From positions 1 through 64,000 of the forward strand of contig JAVJRG010000013.1 of assembly GCA_040218535.1 (NCBI GenBank): 64,000 bases of DNA. The letters run 5' to 3'. This DNA is from Lacipirellulaceae bacterium (GTDB taxonomy: Bacteria; Planctomycetota; Planctomycetia; Pirellulales; Lacipirellulaceae). The position numbers and the translations under genes are program-made. Numbering within the stretch: the first letter of the stretch is position 1; every line of letters begins with the position of its first letter. A model generated the notes under the pieces. It was not told the DNA's origin. It ran no database searches and was given only the letters and a program-made list of their open reading frames with translations. Of the stretch, positions 1 through 8,788 are shown one piece after another.

Positions 1-1
1 G

Positions 2-124
2 CTACGAGACGGCGCACGAAGAACCCAAGAAAGGCTCGTTGAACTCTGCGGACAAGTCCTCGAACTCTTCACCGAAACCGAGATCCGAAACTACTTTCGA
101 CATTGTGGGTACCGCTACGAATAG
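2..124 (+). CDS. IS630-like transposase, 3' end only (runs off window)
   Basis: Forty codons are open from the window edge to a TAG stop. The tail reads [20 protein letters not shown], which resembles the conserved C-terminus of IS630/Tc1-mariner DDE transposases, many of which end in NYF.HCGY. The catalytic DDE residues lie upstream of the window and cannot be checked. No terminal inverted repeat could be placed with confidence in the next 80 bases, so it cannot be said whether the element is complete. Confidence 0.45.
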   Translation, partial: LRDGARRTQERLVELCGQVLELFTETEIRNYFRHCGYRYE

Positions 125-271
125 ATGTAACACGCTCTAGACCGTGGTTCAATTCCCCGCGGCTCGATGGGGTGCTAGCAGTGGATAGTCGCAAATTCAG
201 CTTTGCATTTGGAGGAAGTTTTCGTACGCTTCGTGCGAAAAATCTCTGGTTCCTTCAAGGGTAGGACGAGC

Positions 272-874
272 ATGGGCAAAGAAATGAGCGATGGCACCCG
301 GGCGGCGGTTATTACCGGGGCGATGGGAATTGTCGGCACCCTGTTGGCATGCGTTACGACTTGGGCGTTGGGGCACTTTGGTCCGGGGCCTGATCCGGTG
401 AATCCTCCGTCGCCTCCCTCACCTGTGCCGCAGCCGATTTCTACCGACACGCGACCCGACTATCAGAAGTTGCTCGCCGAAAGTCCGATCAGCTTCGCCG
501 ACTGGCAAGCGGCAGTGCGCGACAAGTTCAGCGTCGAGCAACGGCAGGCGATCTTCGGTGACGAAGTCGGCACGCGGGTCACCTGGCTAGGCGTGTTCGA
601 TCAGTACAACGCGATCAAGTACGGCGAGGTCAGTGGCGACAGCGCTTACATCCTGGTGATGTTTGAGGACGAGAAGGCGCGGGAAGGTGTCGACCCGTTG
701 AAACCGACGCCGGCGTTGTGCCATTTTTCCGCGTTGGCGAAACGGCAACTGGCGCAGTTGAAACCGGGTCAGAGGGTTGTCGTCTCTGGACGAATTGCCG
801 ACCCTGACATGGCGGGGCAGCTCTTGGGAACGCGGCTGAAAGAGTGTGAGCTGTTGGCGGTGCCTGAGGAGTAG
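272..874 (+). CDS. Membrane-anchored protein with possible OB-fold domain
   Basis: This 200-residue protein has one N-terminal hydrophobic segment (about residues 9-35, AAVITGAMGIVGTLLACV), then a short proline-rich linker (PVNPPSPPSPVPQP) and a soluble domain that would lie outside the cytoplasm. The C-terminal part (GQRVVVSGRIADPDMAGQ... then LKECELL) has the rhythm of tRNA_anti-like/OB-fold domains; that fold is an inference. The frame stays open upstream to a TTG at 203, but ATG 272 is preferred because an AGGGTAGG purine stretch precedes it and the hydrophobic anchor starts right after it. No function can be assigned. Confidence 0.6.
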   Translation: MGKEMSDGTRAAVITGAMGIVGTLLACVTTWALGHFGPGPDPVNPPSPPSPVPQPISTDTRPDYQKLLAESPISFADWQAAVRDKFSVEQRQAIFGDEVGTRVTWLGVFDQYNAIKYGEVSGDSAYILVMFEDEKAREGVDPLKPTPALCHFSALAKRQLAQLKPGQRVVVSGRIADPDMAGQLLGTRLKECELLAVPEE

Positions 875-912
875 CGGAGTTGAAGTCTCACGCGGAGTCG
901 CAGTGTAGCACG

Positions 913-1024
913 TGTCATTCCGAAGGGAGGCTCACCGACCGAGGAATCCGGCTAGAAGACCAACAAGAGTACGAACCAGATTTCTTCCCGATTTCTCGGT
1001 CGCTGTCGCTCGGTCGAAATGACA
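913..1024. repeat. Imperfect inverted repeat, about 112 bp
   Basis: The ends TGTCATTCCGA (913-923) and TCGAAATGACA (1014-1024) are inverted copies with one mismatch. The interior holds GAGGAATC and CTCGGTCGCTGTCGCTCGG, which can also pair. It lies between the OB-fold-like gene and the TauE/SafE gene. It looks like a short non-coding palindromic repeat; copy number elsewhere in the genome cannot be seen from here. Confidence 0.5.
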
Positions 1025-1092
1025 TAATGACCTATCTAAACTAGTTCTCTGTAACTCTGCGCCTCCACGCGAGGCTCCAAATACCGACTAGT

Positions 1093-1842
1093 ATGCAACC
1101 TTGGCACTGGGAACTTCTGCTTATACCGGTCGGCTTTGCTGCGGGCGTGATTAATACGATTGCTGGTGGCGGTTCGTTTCTGACGCTGCCGGCTTTGATG
1201 TTTTTTGGAGGGCTAGAACCGAAGCTCGCCAACGGGACAAATCGGGTTGCTGTTTTAGTATCGAATCTTTCGGCAACGACGACTTTTCGGAAGGCGGGAC
1301 ATTGGGATCGGCAACTCACATGGCGGTTAGCGTTGCCGGTGGTGTTGGGGTCAATTCCTGGGGCGTGGATCGCGGCGACGCTCGATCCGTTTTTGTTTAA
1401 GAAGATCTTCGGCGTGCTCTTCTTGTTGATGGCGTTGGTCGTGTGGCGGAAGCCGCAGTTGCTGACGGCTGCGGACCGCGAAGCCTACGAGTCGCCGTGG
1501 CTTGAAGCCCTTCTGTTCTTCGTGATCGGTCTCTACGTAGGCTTCATTCAAGCAGGCACGGGGCTGTTGCTGCTGCTAGGGATCGGGCTATTCCACGCCC
1601 GTGAGTTGGTAAACGCAAACGCCGTGAAGAACGCGGTGGGACTGATCATCACGGTGGCCGCGCTAGGCGTCTTCGTTTATCACGACCAGGTCGCTTGGCG
1701 GCCCGGATTGATCATGGCCGCGGGAAATTTAGCCGGCGGCATCGTCGGGGCGAAACTGGCGATGAAAAAGGGCGAGCGGCTGGTGCTGGCGTTCTTGCTC
1801 GTCGTGATGGTGGCGACGGGGGTGAAGTTACTAACTTCCTAG
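1093..1842 (+). CDS. Sulfite exporter TauE/SafE family membrane protein
   Basis: The protein has 249 residues and about seven to eight hydrophobic segments. The N-terminal region (GFAAGVINTIAGGGSFLTLPALMF, residues about 14-37) is the TauE/SafE hallmark of a first helix followed by a glycine-rich GGGS.L..P turn. The second half repeats the pattern around FIQAGTGLLLLLGI and GNLAGGIVGAKLAMKKGERL, as expected for this internally duplicated family. Members export or import small anions such as sulfite, sulfoacetate or thiosulfate; the substrate here is unknown because neither neighbour concerns sulfur. Length is normal and the gene appears intact. Confidence 0.85.
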   Translation: MQPWHWELLLIPVGFAAGVINTIAGGGSFLTLPALMFFGGLEPKLANGTNRVAVLVSNLSATTTFRKAGHWDRQLTWRLALPVVLGSIPGAWIAATLDPFLFKKIFGVLFLLMALVVWRKPQLLTAADREAYESPWLEALLFFVIGLYVGFIQAGTGLLLLLGIGLFHARELVNANAVKNAVGLIITVAALGVFVYHDQVAWRPGLIMAAGNLAGGIVGAKLAMKKGERLVLAFLLVVMVATGVKLLTS

Positions 1843-1885
1843 AATTGATCAAGAACATCTCGGTGAATGACAAACGACCAAACCT

Positions 1886-1950
1886 AAATGACCAAACGCA
1901 AGCGATAGGCATACCTGCCTTGGTCATTTGGATTTGGACATTGGTCATTT
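1886..1950. repeat. Inverted/direct repeat between convergent genes
   Basis: AAATGACCAA (1886-1895) has inverted copies TTGGTCATTT at 1920-1929 and 1941-1950. It sits between two convergent genes (ends at 1842 and 1945) and touches the 3' end of the minus-strand gene. It could form a hairpin and help end transcription, but no T-run follows the stem. Confidence 0.4.
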
Positions 1951-2979
1951 CGTCGCCCTCGGGCTGTCCTTCCCGAACTGGGTGATCCAGTAGAACGGCT
2001 GGCCGTTTTCGTCGACACGGACTTCGCCAGTGAGGCGTGCTTGGCGGAGGACGAGGTCGATGCCGCGTTTGATGAACATCTTCTTGCGGGCGACCTTCAC
2101 CTGGACTTTCGTCGGGTCGATCTTCTTTCGGTCGAGAATGTATTGGTCGTACACCAGCGGCAAACCGGCAGCCGGTTCAAGGGCTCGCAGGGCTTCTTCG
2201 AGGGAGAAGCCGCTGATTTCGATGGTGGTGGCTCGATAGAGATTCGGCGCAAGTTGCCGTGGCGGGGCTTCGCTGAGCCAGCCGACAGGCCATTGTTCTA
2301 ACTCTCGCTGATCGGTGGGAAGGTCAAAGATGCGAAGTTGAAGTTGTCCCCCACGGGGCTGTTCAGGGACCATCGCATGACCGTGCGTTCGCAAGAACAT
2401 CGCAAGCGTGGTGCCCAGAGTCAGCTCTGATTTCGTATTCTTCTCTGGCGACTTGTCGCTTAGCCGTTCCTCCGCGAAAAAGTCGCCCTCAATCGGGAGG
2501 CGTGTTTGTCGCGTGAGCGAAGAAAAGAAAGCTGCGGGCTTCGTCTCCTCTGAAGAATTCAATACCGGCTGCGAGAACGATTCGAACACGCGTTTGAACT
2601 GCTGAGCCGTGAGCCCGAAGCGTCCGCGTTCGACGGCGTTGTGTTCGGTGTTGAGCGGCAACTCTTGAAAGAACTTTTTCAGGGCAACGACTTGGCCATC
2701 GGTGAACTTTCCGCCCGGCAGAATTAACCGATCGCGGGCGTCGAGTGCCGCGGTGATGACGTACCGTTTGGAACGCCCGGTGTCGATCGTACGGATGCCA
2801 ATCTGGTCCCCTCGTTTTGCTCCACGAATCCGGACACGGGCCAAATCGCACTCGCCCAAGATGCGCGACCATCGCTGCATCGCTTCTGGGGAATCCGCAG
2901 CGACCTCCAACTCGATCGGCAATGCCGCGAGGGCAGGGCAGGGGAGGAGAAGTAGAATCGTGATAGTGAATGGACGCAC
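1945..2979 (-). CDS. Secreted hypothetical protein with STN-like C-terminus
   Basis: This 344-residue protein starts with GTG and has a clear signal peptide (hydrophobic TITILLLLPCPALA with a probable cut after ALA). The body is not recognised. The last 90 residues (ISGFSLEEALRALEPAAGLP..., ending near FYWITQFG) have the helix-strand pattern of the short secretin/TonB N-terminal (STN) domain, in which LEEALR..L...AGL precedes paired strands; this is an inference from pattern only. It stands alone and is convergent with the TauE/SafE gene. Confidence 0.65.
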   Translation of the reverse strand: MRPFTITILLLLPCPALAALPIELEVAADSPEAMQRWSRILGECDLARVRIRGAKRGDQIGIRTIDTGRSKRYVITAALDARDRLILPGGKFTDGQVVALKKFFQELPLNTEHNAVERGRFGLTAQQFKRVFESFSQPVLNSSEETKPAAFFSSLTRQTRLPIEGDFFAEERLSDKSPEKNTKSELTLGTTLAMFLRTHGHAMVPEQPRGGQLQLRIFDLPTDQRELEQWPVGWLSEAPPRQLAPNLYRATTIEISGFSLEEALRALEPAAGLPLVYDQYILDRKKIDPTKVQVKVARKKMFIKRGIDLVLRQARLTGEVRVDENGQPFYWITQFGKDSPRATK

Positions 2980-3036
2980 TATGCAAGCTCGCTATTGGAT
3001 TTCGCGGGACTGTAAATTGTAGCATGCTCTGGGACC

Positions 3037-3064
3037 GTAGCTCGGGCCTCCAGGCCTGAGCTAC
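3037..3064. repeat. 28-bp imperfect palindrome, copy 1
   Basis: The sequence begins GTAGCTCGGGCCTCC and ends AGGCCTGAGCTAC, so its two halves pair almost perfectly. A 24-nt stretch of it occurs again in opposite orientation at 5716-5739. This copy lies in the spacer between divergent genes, about 90 bases before the sugar isomerase-like gene. Confidence 0.65.
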
Positions 3065-3153
3065 TGGTTGTCAGCCAAGTCAAATTCACGACAATACGGG
3101 TCATAAATAGTTGAAACAATAACCGACACTTTTCCTTTCAGGAGTTTTCTGCC

Positions 3154-4152
<999 letters not shown>

Positions 4153-4207
4153 GAGCTATCGGCTGTCAGCTATCAGCCTTCAGCTTTCTGTTAGTGGAGT
4201 TCCAGCC

Positions 4208-4273
4208 AGCCGCGACCTAACAGGTCGCCGGTGAATTACTCGCAGAACCCCGGCGACCTGTTAGGTCGCGGCT
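4208..4273. repeat. Perfect 24-bp inverted repeat, 18-nt loop
   Basis: Arms 4208-4231 and 4250-4273 are perfect inverted copies. Each arm also contains the shorter near-palindrome CGACCTAACAGGTCG. It follows the isomerase-like gene and precedes the peptidase gene. It can form a very stable stem on either strand, but the downstream bases are not T-rich, so a classic intrinsic terminator is not shown. Confidence 0.75.
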
Positions 4274-4305
4274 GTTCTGGTGTCTTCTACGCCGAAAGGG
4301 CATGG

Positions 4306-4311
4306 TATAAT
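4306..4311 (+). promoter_or_regulatory. Candidate -10 box TATAAT next to start codon
   Basis: A consensus TATAAT ends five bases before the ATG at 4317. Transcription from it would begin at or next to the ATG, giving a leaderless or nearly leaderless message. No good -35 is seen at 16-18 bases upstream, so this is weak evidence. Confidence 0.3.
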
Positions 4312-4316
4312 AGTGT

Positions 4317-5678
4317 ATGCTAATCGTGCTCCGTCTTTTGCTTTTGCCGCTCTTCGTGCTGTGCACTTCCTTGTGTCAGGCGGAAACACGGCTTCATGTC
4401 GCGGCGGACATTTACACGCAGGTATCTGCCACAAAGCAAGTAGGCGACGCGTCCAAAGCTGAAGCGCTACTCGCCGAGCTGCCTGCGTTGCTCGCCGAGG
4501 AACAGGTCTCCGAGGCGATCCGGCTAGCCACGGATGTCTTGGTTCTCGATCCTAACAACGCGACGGCCCGCCGTCTGCTTGGCTACCAGCGTGTCTCTTC
4601 GCCGGCCGGAACGGAGCATTGGTGTGGCGGTTACGCAGCACTCATGCTCGAGCGTGGCAACGTCTGGCACCAGGATTTCGGCTGGGTGAAGGCCGAAGAT
4701 GTTTCGCGTTGGGAAGCGGGTGAGCGACCTTGGGGGAAAAAGTGGATCACGAAGGAGGAAGACGCCGAGCGGCACGCGACCATTAAACGGGGCTGGACGG
4801 TTCGCACGGATCATTTTCACATCACGACGAATCATAGCCGTGCGTCCTCTATCGAATTGGCGATACGATTGGAAACGCTTCACCAGATTTGGCGGCAACT
4901 CTTTGGCGAATTCGATGTGAGTGCACGAGAGTTGCAGGCACGGCTCGACGGTAAGCAGCCGACGGGCTATCGCCGCAAGCCCTTCCGGGTGATCTATCAT
5001 GCAACTCGCGACGAGTACAACGCGGCACTACGACGTCGCCAGCAGCAGATCGAGATGACCCTTGGAATCTATTTTGATCGCGAACGGGAATTGCACTTCT
5101 TCGCGGGTGAGGATCAAGACGCAGGGACCATTTATCACGAAGCGGTTCACCAATTCTTCTTCGAGTCGAAGAAAGCGAACAAGCAGTTCGCGAGGCTCGC
5201 GAATGCGTGGGCCGTTGAGGGCGTGGCCTGTTATTTTGAGTCGCTCATGAGGGGCGGGAGGCAAGAGGCGAGAAGCGAGACTAGCCCGCGAGCTACGTCT
5301 GGCGCGGAGGGTTTGGGAAATGCCACAAACTCATTCTCACTCGGCAGCCCCGACGCAGGTCGCCTCCCGGCTGCTCAGCATCGGCGTCTCGTTGACAAGT
5401 ACTATGTGCCGTTGCGTGAACTTTCCGCGTTAGGAATGGTCGACTTGCAGAGTCGGAAAGACTTGCCGCAACTTTACAGTCAGTCTGCGGGCTTGGCGAC
5501 TTTTTTCTTGGAGTACGAAGAGGGAAAATATCGACCGGTGTTTCGCGAATTGTTAGCAAGCATCTATGCTGGGCGAGACGAACCTAATACTTTGGAACGA
5601 GTCGCCGGCGTTTCGTTCGAAACGCTCGATCGTGAGTACGGGGAGTTTTTAGCAACTCTGGCTTCCGAGCCTGAGTAG
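4317..5678 (+). CDS. DUF1570-like secreted zinc metallopeptidase
   Basis: The 453-residue protein has a signal peptide (LIVLRLLLLPLFVLCTSLCQA), a TPR-like helical part (about 40-100) and a peptidase-like domain. HEAVH at 274-278 is a zinc-binding HExxH motif, and AVEGVACYFE supplies the probable third ligand Glu301, the gluzincin arrangement used by DUF1570-type proteins. Residues about 313-351 (rich in G, S, R, A) do not look like the rest of the fold and coincide with a repeat-like segment at 5255-5369. Predicted to be exported; substrate unknown. Upstream is a perfect hairpin, and no ribosome-binding site is visible. Confidence 0.75.
   Translation: MLIVLRLLLLPLFVLCTSLCQAETRLHVAADIYTQVSATKQVGDASKAEALLAELPALLAEEQVSEAIRLATDVLVLDPNNATARRLLGYQRVSSPAGTEHWCGGYAALMLERGNVWHQDFGWVKAEDVSRWEAGERPWGKKWITKEEDAERHATIKRGWTVRTDHFHITTNHSRASSIELAIRLETLHQIWRQLFGEFDVSARELQARLDGKQPTGYRRKPFRVIYHATRDEYNAALRRRQQQIEMTLGIYFDRERELHFFAGEDQDAGTIYHEAVHQFFFESKKANKQFARLANAWAVEGVACYFESLMRGGRQEARSETSPRATSGAEGLGNATNSFSLGSPDAGRLPAAQHRRLVDKYYVPLRELSALGMVDLQSRKDLPQLYSQSAGLATFFLEYEEGKYRPVFRELLASIYAGRDEPNTLERVAGVSFETLDREYGEFLATLASEPE
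5255..5369. repeat. Repeat-like segment inside peptidase gene
   Basis: CGGGAGGC (5255-5262) and GCCTCCCG (5362-5369) are perfect 8-bp inverted ends around a segment starting with purine-rich GGCGAGAAGCGAGA-type sequence. It encodes a low-complexity stretch (about residues 313-351) that interrupts an otherwise well-formed protein without breaking the frame. It looks like an inserted non-coding repeat that became coding; comparison with homologues would be needed to prove this. Confidence 0.35.
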
Positions 5679-5715
5679 GGCGACGTTTCCGCTTGTGAGA
5701 AAGATAACACACTGA

Positions 5716-5739
5716 CTCAGGCCTGGAGGCCCGAGCTAC
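5716..5739. repeat. Palindrome copy 2, abutting a start codon
   Basis: These 24 bases are the exact reverse complement of the main part of the palindrome at 3037-3064. The copy ends directly before the ATG at 5740. It contains GGAGG at 5725-5729, ten bases before that ATG, so the repeat probably also serves as the Shine-Dalgarno site of the next gene. Confidence 0.65.
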
Positions 5740-6114
5740 ATGCACCTGGTTCATTCACTTTCCAAGCACCTACAAGTCACCGACGAGCAAGCTGCGGGCG
5801 GTGTGGGGGCGATTCTAATCGTTGTTTCGGAGCAACTTGAACGCAACGAGTTAGAGACACTAGCCGATGCGATTCCCGGCTTCTCCGATCTGGTGGCTAA
5901 GTCGCCCGTATTCGACCCTCAAGTTCCCGTCTGGCTGTCGACGCTTAGCCGGTGGTGTGGTGGGCTGGGAAAGCTACGCTCCATAAAGCCCGTCTTCGAG
6001 GCGTTGGGGCTTACCAACAACCTGATCGGTACATTCACCGAAGCCTTGCGTGAGTTTCTTGCCAACAAGCTCGATCAACAGGCTCTACGGGTGTTTGAAA
6101 AAGCGTTAAACTAG
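5740..6114 (+). CDS. DUF2780 (VcgC/VcgE-like) small protein
   Basis: The 124-residue protein starts LVHSLSKHLQVTDEQAAGG and continues with a helical pattern (LADAIPGFSDLVAKSP), matching the DUF2780 layout of an N-terminal L...L.V...QA.GG block followed by an AIPG..L turn. Function of the family is unknown. The start is fixed by family alignment: the ATG abuts the palindromic repeat, whose GGAGG is at Shine-Dalgarno distance. It is 40 bases upstream of the HerA-like ATPase gene on the same strand and may be co-transcribed with it. Confidence 0.7.
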   Translation: MHLVHSLSKHLQVTDEQAAGGVGAILIVVSEQLERNELETLADAIPGFSDLVAKSPVFDPQVPVWLSTLSRWCGGLGKLRSIKPVFEALGLTNNLIGTFTEALREFLANKLDQQALRVFEKALN

Positions 6115-6154
6115 TAGCCACCGACTACTCTTTCTTTTCTGCAACTTCTGACGA

Positions 6155-8602
6155 ATGACAACGAACGCGAATCCGACTGACACACGCGTCACTGAGAAAC
6201 TCGGCGAGTTCTATCTCGGTCGCAAGCACGATCTTTCGACCGGCCAGACTTCCGACACGGACGTCCTCTACGACAGCAAGGACCTGACCACGCACGCCGT
6301 CTGTGTGGGAATGACCGGCAGCGGAAAGACGGGGCTCTGCCTGTCGCTGCTTGAGGAAGCGGGGCTCGACGGGGTTCCAGCTATTGCCATCGATCCGAAG
6401 GGGGACTTGGGCAACTTACTGCTGACTTTCCCAGAGCTGAAACCCGCTGACTTTGAACCTTGGGTGGATGAAAGCGTCGCGTCGCAGAAGGGAATCACCC
6501 GCGAGCAGCTTGCGGAGAACTTTGCTGAGTTGTGGAAGAATGGCCTCGCCAAGTGGGGGCAGGATGGGGAGCGGATCCGCCGATACAACGAGTCGGTCGA
6601 GAAAGTCATCTACACGCCGGGCAGTAGCGCTGGCGTACCGTTGACAATTCTTAAATCGTTCAACGCGCCGCCACAGGCAGTGCTGGACGATGGGGATGCA
6701 TTTCGCGATCGGGTTCAATCGGCGGCCTCAGGCGTGTTGGCGTTGCTGGGGATTGATGCCGATCCGGTGAAAAGTCGCGAGCATATTCTGCTGTCCAATG
6801 TTTTAAGTCACGCCTGGCAAGAAGGGCGGAATCTCGACCTGCCGCAGTTGATTCAAGAAATTCAGCAGCCGCCATTCAAGCGAGTGGGCGTGGTCGACCT
6901 AGAAACATTCTTCCCAGCGGACGATCGACTTGAATTGGGGATGCAGCTGAACAATCTGCTCGCCTCTCCTTCGTTCGCCAGTTGGCTCGAAGGGGAAGCG
7001 CTCGACATTCAGAAACTGCTCTACACCGACAAAGGAAAACCGAAGCTTTCGATTCTGTCGATCGCTCACTTAAACGATTCGGAGCGAATGTTCTTCGTCA
7101 CGATCCTGCTGAACGAGATGCTCAGTTGGATGCGTTCGCAGCCCGGCGTCGGCAGCCTGCGTGCGCTACTGTACATGGACGAGGTATACGGCTACTTCCC
7201 ACCGACAGCCAATCCGCCGAGCAAGAAACCGATGCTCACGTTGCTGAAACAAGCACGAGCGTTCGGCGTAGGATGCGTTCTGGCGACACAGAATCCGGTG
7301 GACCTTGACTACAAGGGACTCTCCAATGCGGGGACTTGGTTGCTCGGCCGGTTGCAGACCGAGCGTGATAAATCGCGAGTGATGGAAGGCCTAGAAGGGG
7401 CATCCGCCCAAGCGGGGGCGAAGTTTGACCGTGGCAAGATGGAAGCAATGCTTGCGGCACTCGGCAGCCGTGTGTTCCTCATGAACAACGTGCATGAGAA
7501 CGCGCCGACCGTGTTTCACACGCGTTGGGCGATGTCTTTTTTGAGCGGCCCTCTCACGCGGAATCAGATCAGCAAGCTGATGGCAGACGCGAAAGCAAAG
7601 CTCGCCGAGTTGCAAGCTGCGGCTGAGCCCTCGTCGGAGGAAGTACAGCAGACAACAAAGGCAGCCGCCCGTGCCAAGTCGTCACGCCCGGTGATTAGTG
7701 CCGACATTGATCAGGAATTCTACGAGATCAACGACCGCCGACCCGAAGGGGCGACACTCTTCTATCAACCGGGGCTGTTGGGCGTTGGCCAAATGCACTT
7801 CGTTAAGTCCGCCGCCGATGTCGACCACTGGCAAGACTTTGCCGCACTGCTCACGGTGCACGAAGAGCTTCCTCGCCGGGTTTGGGATTCGGCCATCGTT
7901 TACGAGCAACGTCCGCGACTCGAAGCGGAACCGGTTGCCGACGCTGCTTTTGACGACTTGCCTAGCGAAATGTCGCAGGAGAAGAATTACCGAGGCTGGG
8001 AACGCGACCTCAAAGATCATCTCTATCAGACCGAGCGTTACGTGACGTTTGAATGCGAACCGCTGGATGTGCGGAGCGAATCCGGCGAAACGGAAGCGGA
8101 CTTTCGCATTCGCATCACGCAGCAAGCGCGCGAACAACGGGACGCAGAGAAAGAAATGGTGCGTGAAAAATTCGCCACGAAGATTCAGCGACAGGAGGCC
8201 CGCGTCGAAAAGGCGAGAAGCTACCTGGAGGAGCAAAAGTCACAGTTCTGGGCGCGGCTATTTCCTTGGCTGATCAACGCCCTCATGATGATCGCTTCGG
8301 CATTGACCGGCTCCAAGTCACGCAGGATCAGCGGCGGCACGACGACGCAGACGATGCGGGAGCGCTCGCAAGCGAATCGCGCGGAACAGAAACTTGCCGA
8401 GGAAGAAGAAGAGTTCGAAGACCTCAAGCAACAAGAGCGTGTCGCGCTCGAAGATCTTGACATTGAATATCAACCGAATCGGCTTCCAATCGAAAAGATC
8501 GAGATCGGTCCACGCAAAAGCGACATCAGCGTGGATAAGTTGACGCTGGTTTGGTTGCCGTTTTGGAAGCACCAAGACGGACGAGCGACAGCGGCCTATT
8601 GA
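6155..8602 (+). CDS. HerA/DUF87-type P-loop ATPase with coiled-coil tail
   Basis: This 815-residue protein has Walker A GMTGSGKTG (52-60), IDPKGDLGNLL shortly after it, Walker B LLYMDEVYGY with Asp342 and Glu343, a sensor-like ATQNPVDLDYKGLSNAG and a candidate arginine finger in GRLQTERDKSRV. These are the signatures of HerA/FtsK-fold ATPases of the DUF87/DUF853 type. Beyond residue about 450 it has a second region not recognised, then a charged coiled coil (about 640-700), a short hydrophobic stretch (WLINALMMIASALTG, about 708-722) and another coil. Related hexamers move DNA or peptides; the hydrophobic patch suggests contact with a membrane. No HerA partner nuclease (NurA) is nearby. Confidence 0.8.
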   Translation: MTTNANPTDTRVTEKLGEFYLGRKHDLSTGQTSDTDVLYDSKDLTTHAVCVGMTGSGKTGLCLSLLEEAGLDGVPAIAIDPKGDLGNLLLTFPELKPADFEPWVDESVASQKGITREQLAENFAELWKNGLAKWGQDGERIRRYNESVEKVIYTPGSSAGVPLTILKSFNAPPQAVLDDGDAFRDRVQSAASGVLALLGIDADPVKSREHILLSNVLSHAWQEGRNLDLPQLIQEIQQPPFKRVGVVDLETFFPADDRLELGMQLNNLLASPSFASWLEGEALDIQKLLYTDKGKPKLSILSIAHLNDSERMFFVTILLNEMLSWMRSQPGVGSLRALLYMDEVYGYFPPTANPPSKKPMLTLLKQARAFGVGCVLATQNPVDLDYKGLSNAGTWLLGRLQTERDKSRVMEGLEGASAQAGAKFDRGKMEAMLAALGSRVFLMNNVHENAPTVFHTRWAMSFLSGPLTRNQISKLMADAKAKLAELQAAAEPSSEEVQQTTKAAARAKSSRPVISADIDQEFYEINDRRPEGATLFYQPGLLGVGQMHFVKSAADVDHWQDFAALLTVHEELPRRVWDSAIVYEQRPRLEAEPVADAAFDDLPSEMSQEKNYRGWERDLKDHLYQTERYVTFECEPLDVRSESGETEADFRIRITQQAREQRDAEKEMVREKFATKIQRQEARVEKARSYLEEQKSQFWARLFPWLINALMMIASALTGSKSRRISGGTTTQTMRERSQANRAEQKLAEEEEEFEDLKQQERVALEDLDIEYQPNRLPIEKIEIGPRKSDISVDKLTLVWLPFWKHQDGRATAAY

Positions 8603-8609
8603 TCTTTCA

Positions 8610-8697
8610 AACCACGAATTAAACGAATAACACGAATTTTGGTTGCATCGCTTACTCGGCTAGCCGAGTAAGCTAGATATTCGTTTAATTCGTGGTT
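8610..8697. repeat. Nested inverted repeats after ATPase gene
   Basis: Outer arms AACCACGAATTAAACGAAT (8610-8628) and its exact reverse complement (8679-8697) enclose a perfect 22-bp palindrome at 8651-8672 that begins CTTACTCGGC. The whole could fold as a long cruciform or hairpin. It begins eight bases after the ATPase stop codon and may end or protect that transcript. Confidence 0.75.
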
Positions 8698-8733
8698 CCG
8701 GAATACCCTCCAGCGGAACCGGGCAGGCTGGGC

Positions 8734-8739
8734 TATAAT
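8734..8739 (+). promoter_or_regulatory. Candidate -10 box TATAAT for lipoprotein gene
   Basis: A consensus TATAAT lies 50 bases before the GTG start of the lipoprotein gene. No convincing -35 hexamer is visible at 16-18 bases upstream, so support is limited to the exact -10 match and its position. Confidence 0.35.
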
Positions 8740-8788
8740 TCTTGAGCGTTCGTAGCCTTTTGAATCCCATGCCAATTCTGATAGTGCC

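Noticed and set aside
142-162. Hairpin resembling the T-arm of a tRNA (CCGTGG-TTCAATTCC-CCGCGG)
   Set aside because: No matching acceptor, anticodon or D-arm could be found upstream, where an IS630-like coding end lies. At most it is a fragment of a tRNA 3' end or chance.
7682-8236. Long minus-strand frame opposite the HerA-like ATPase
   Set aside because: It is a shadow of the coiled-coil coding sequence and has no family signature or start site of its own.
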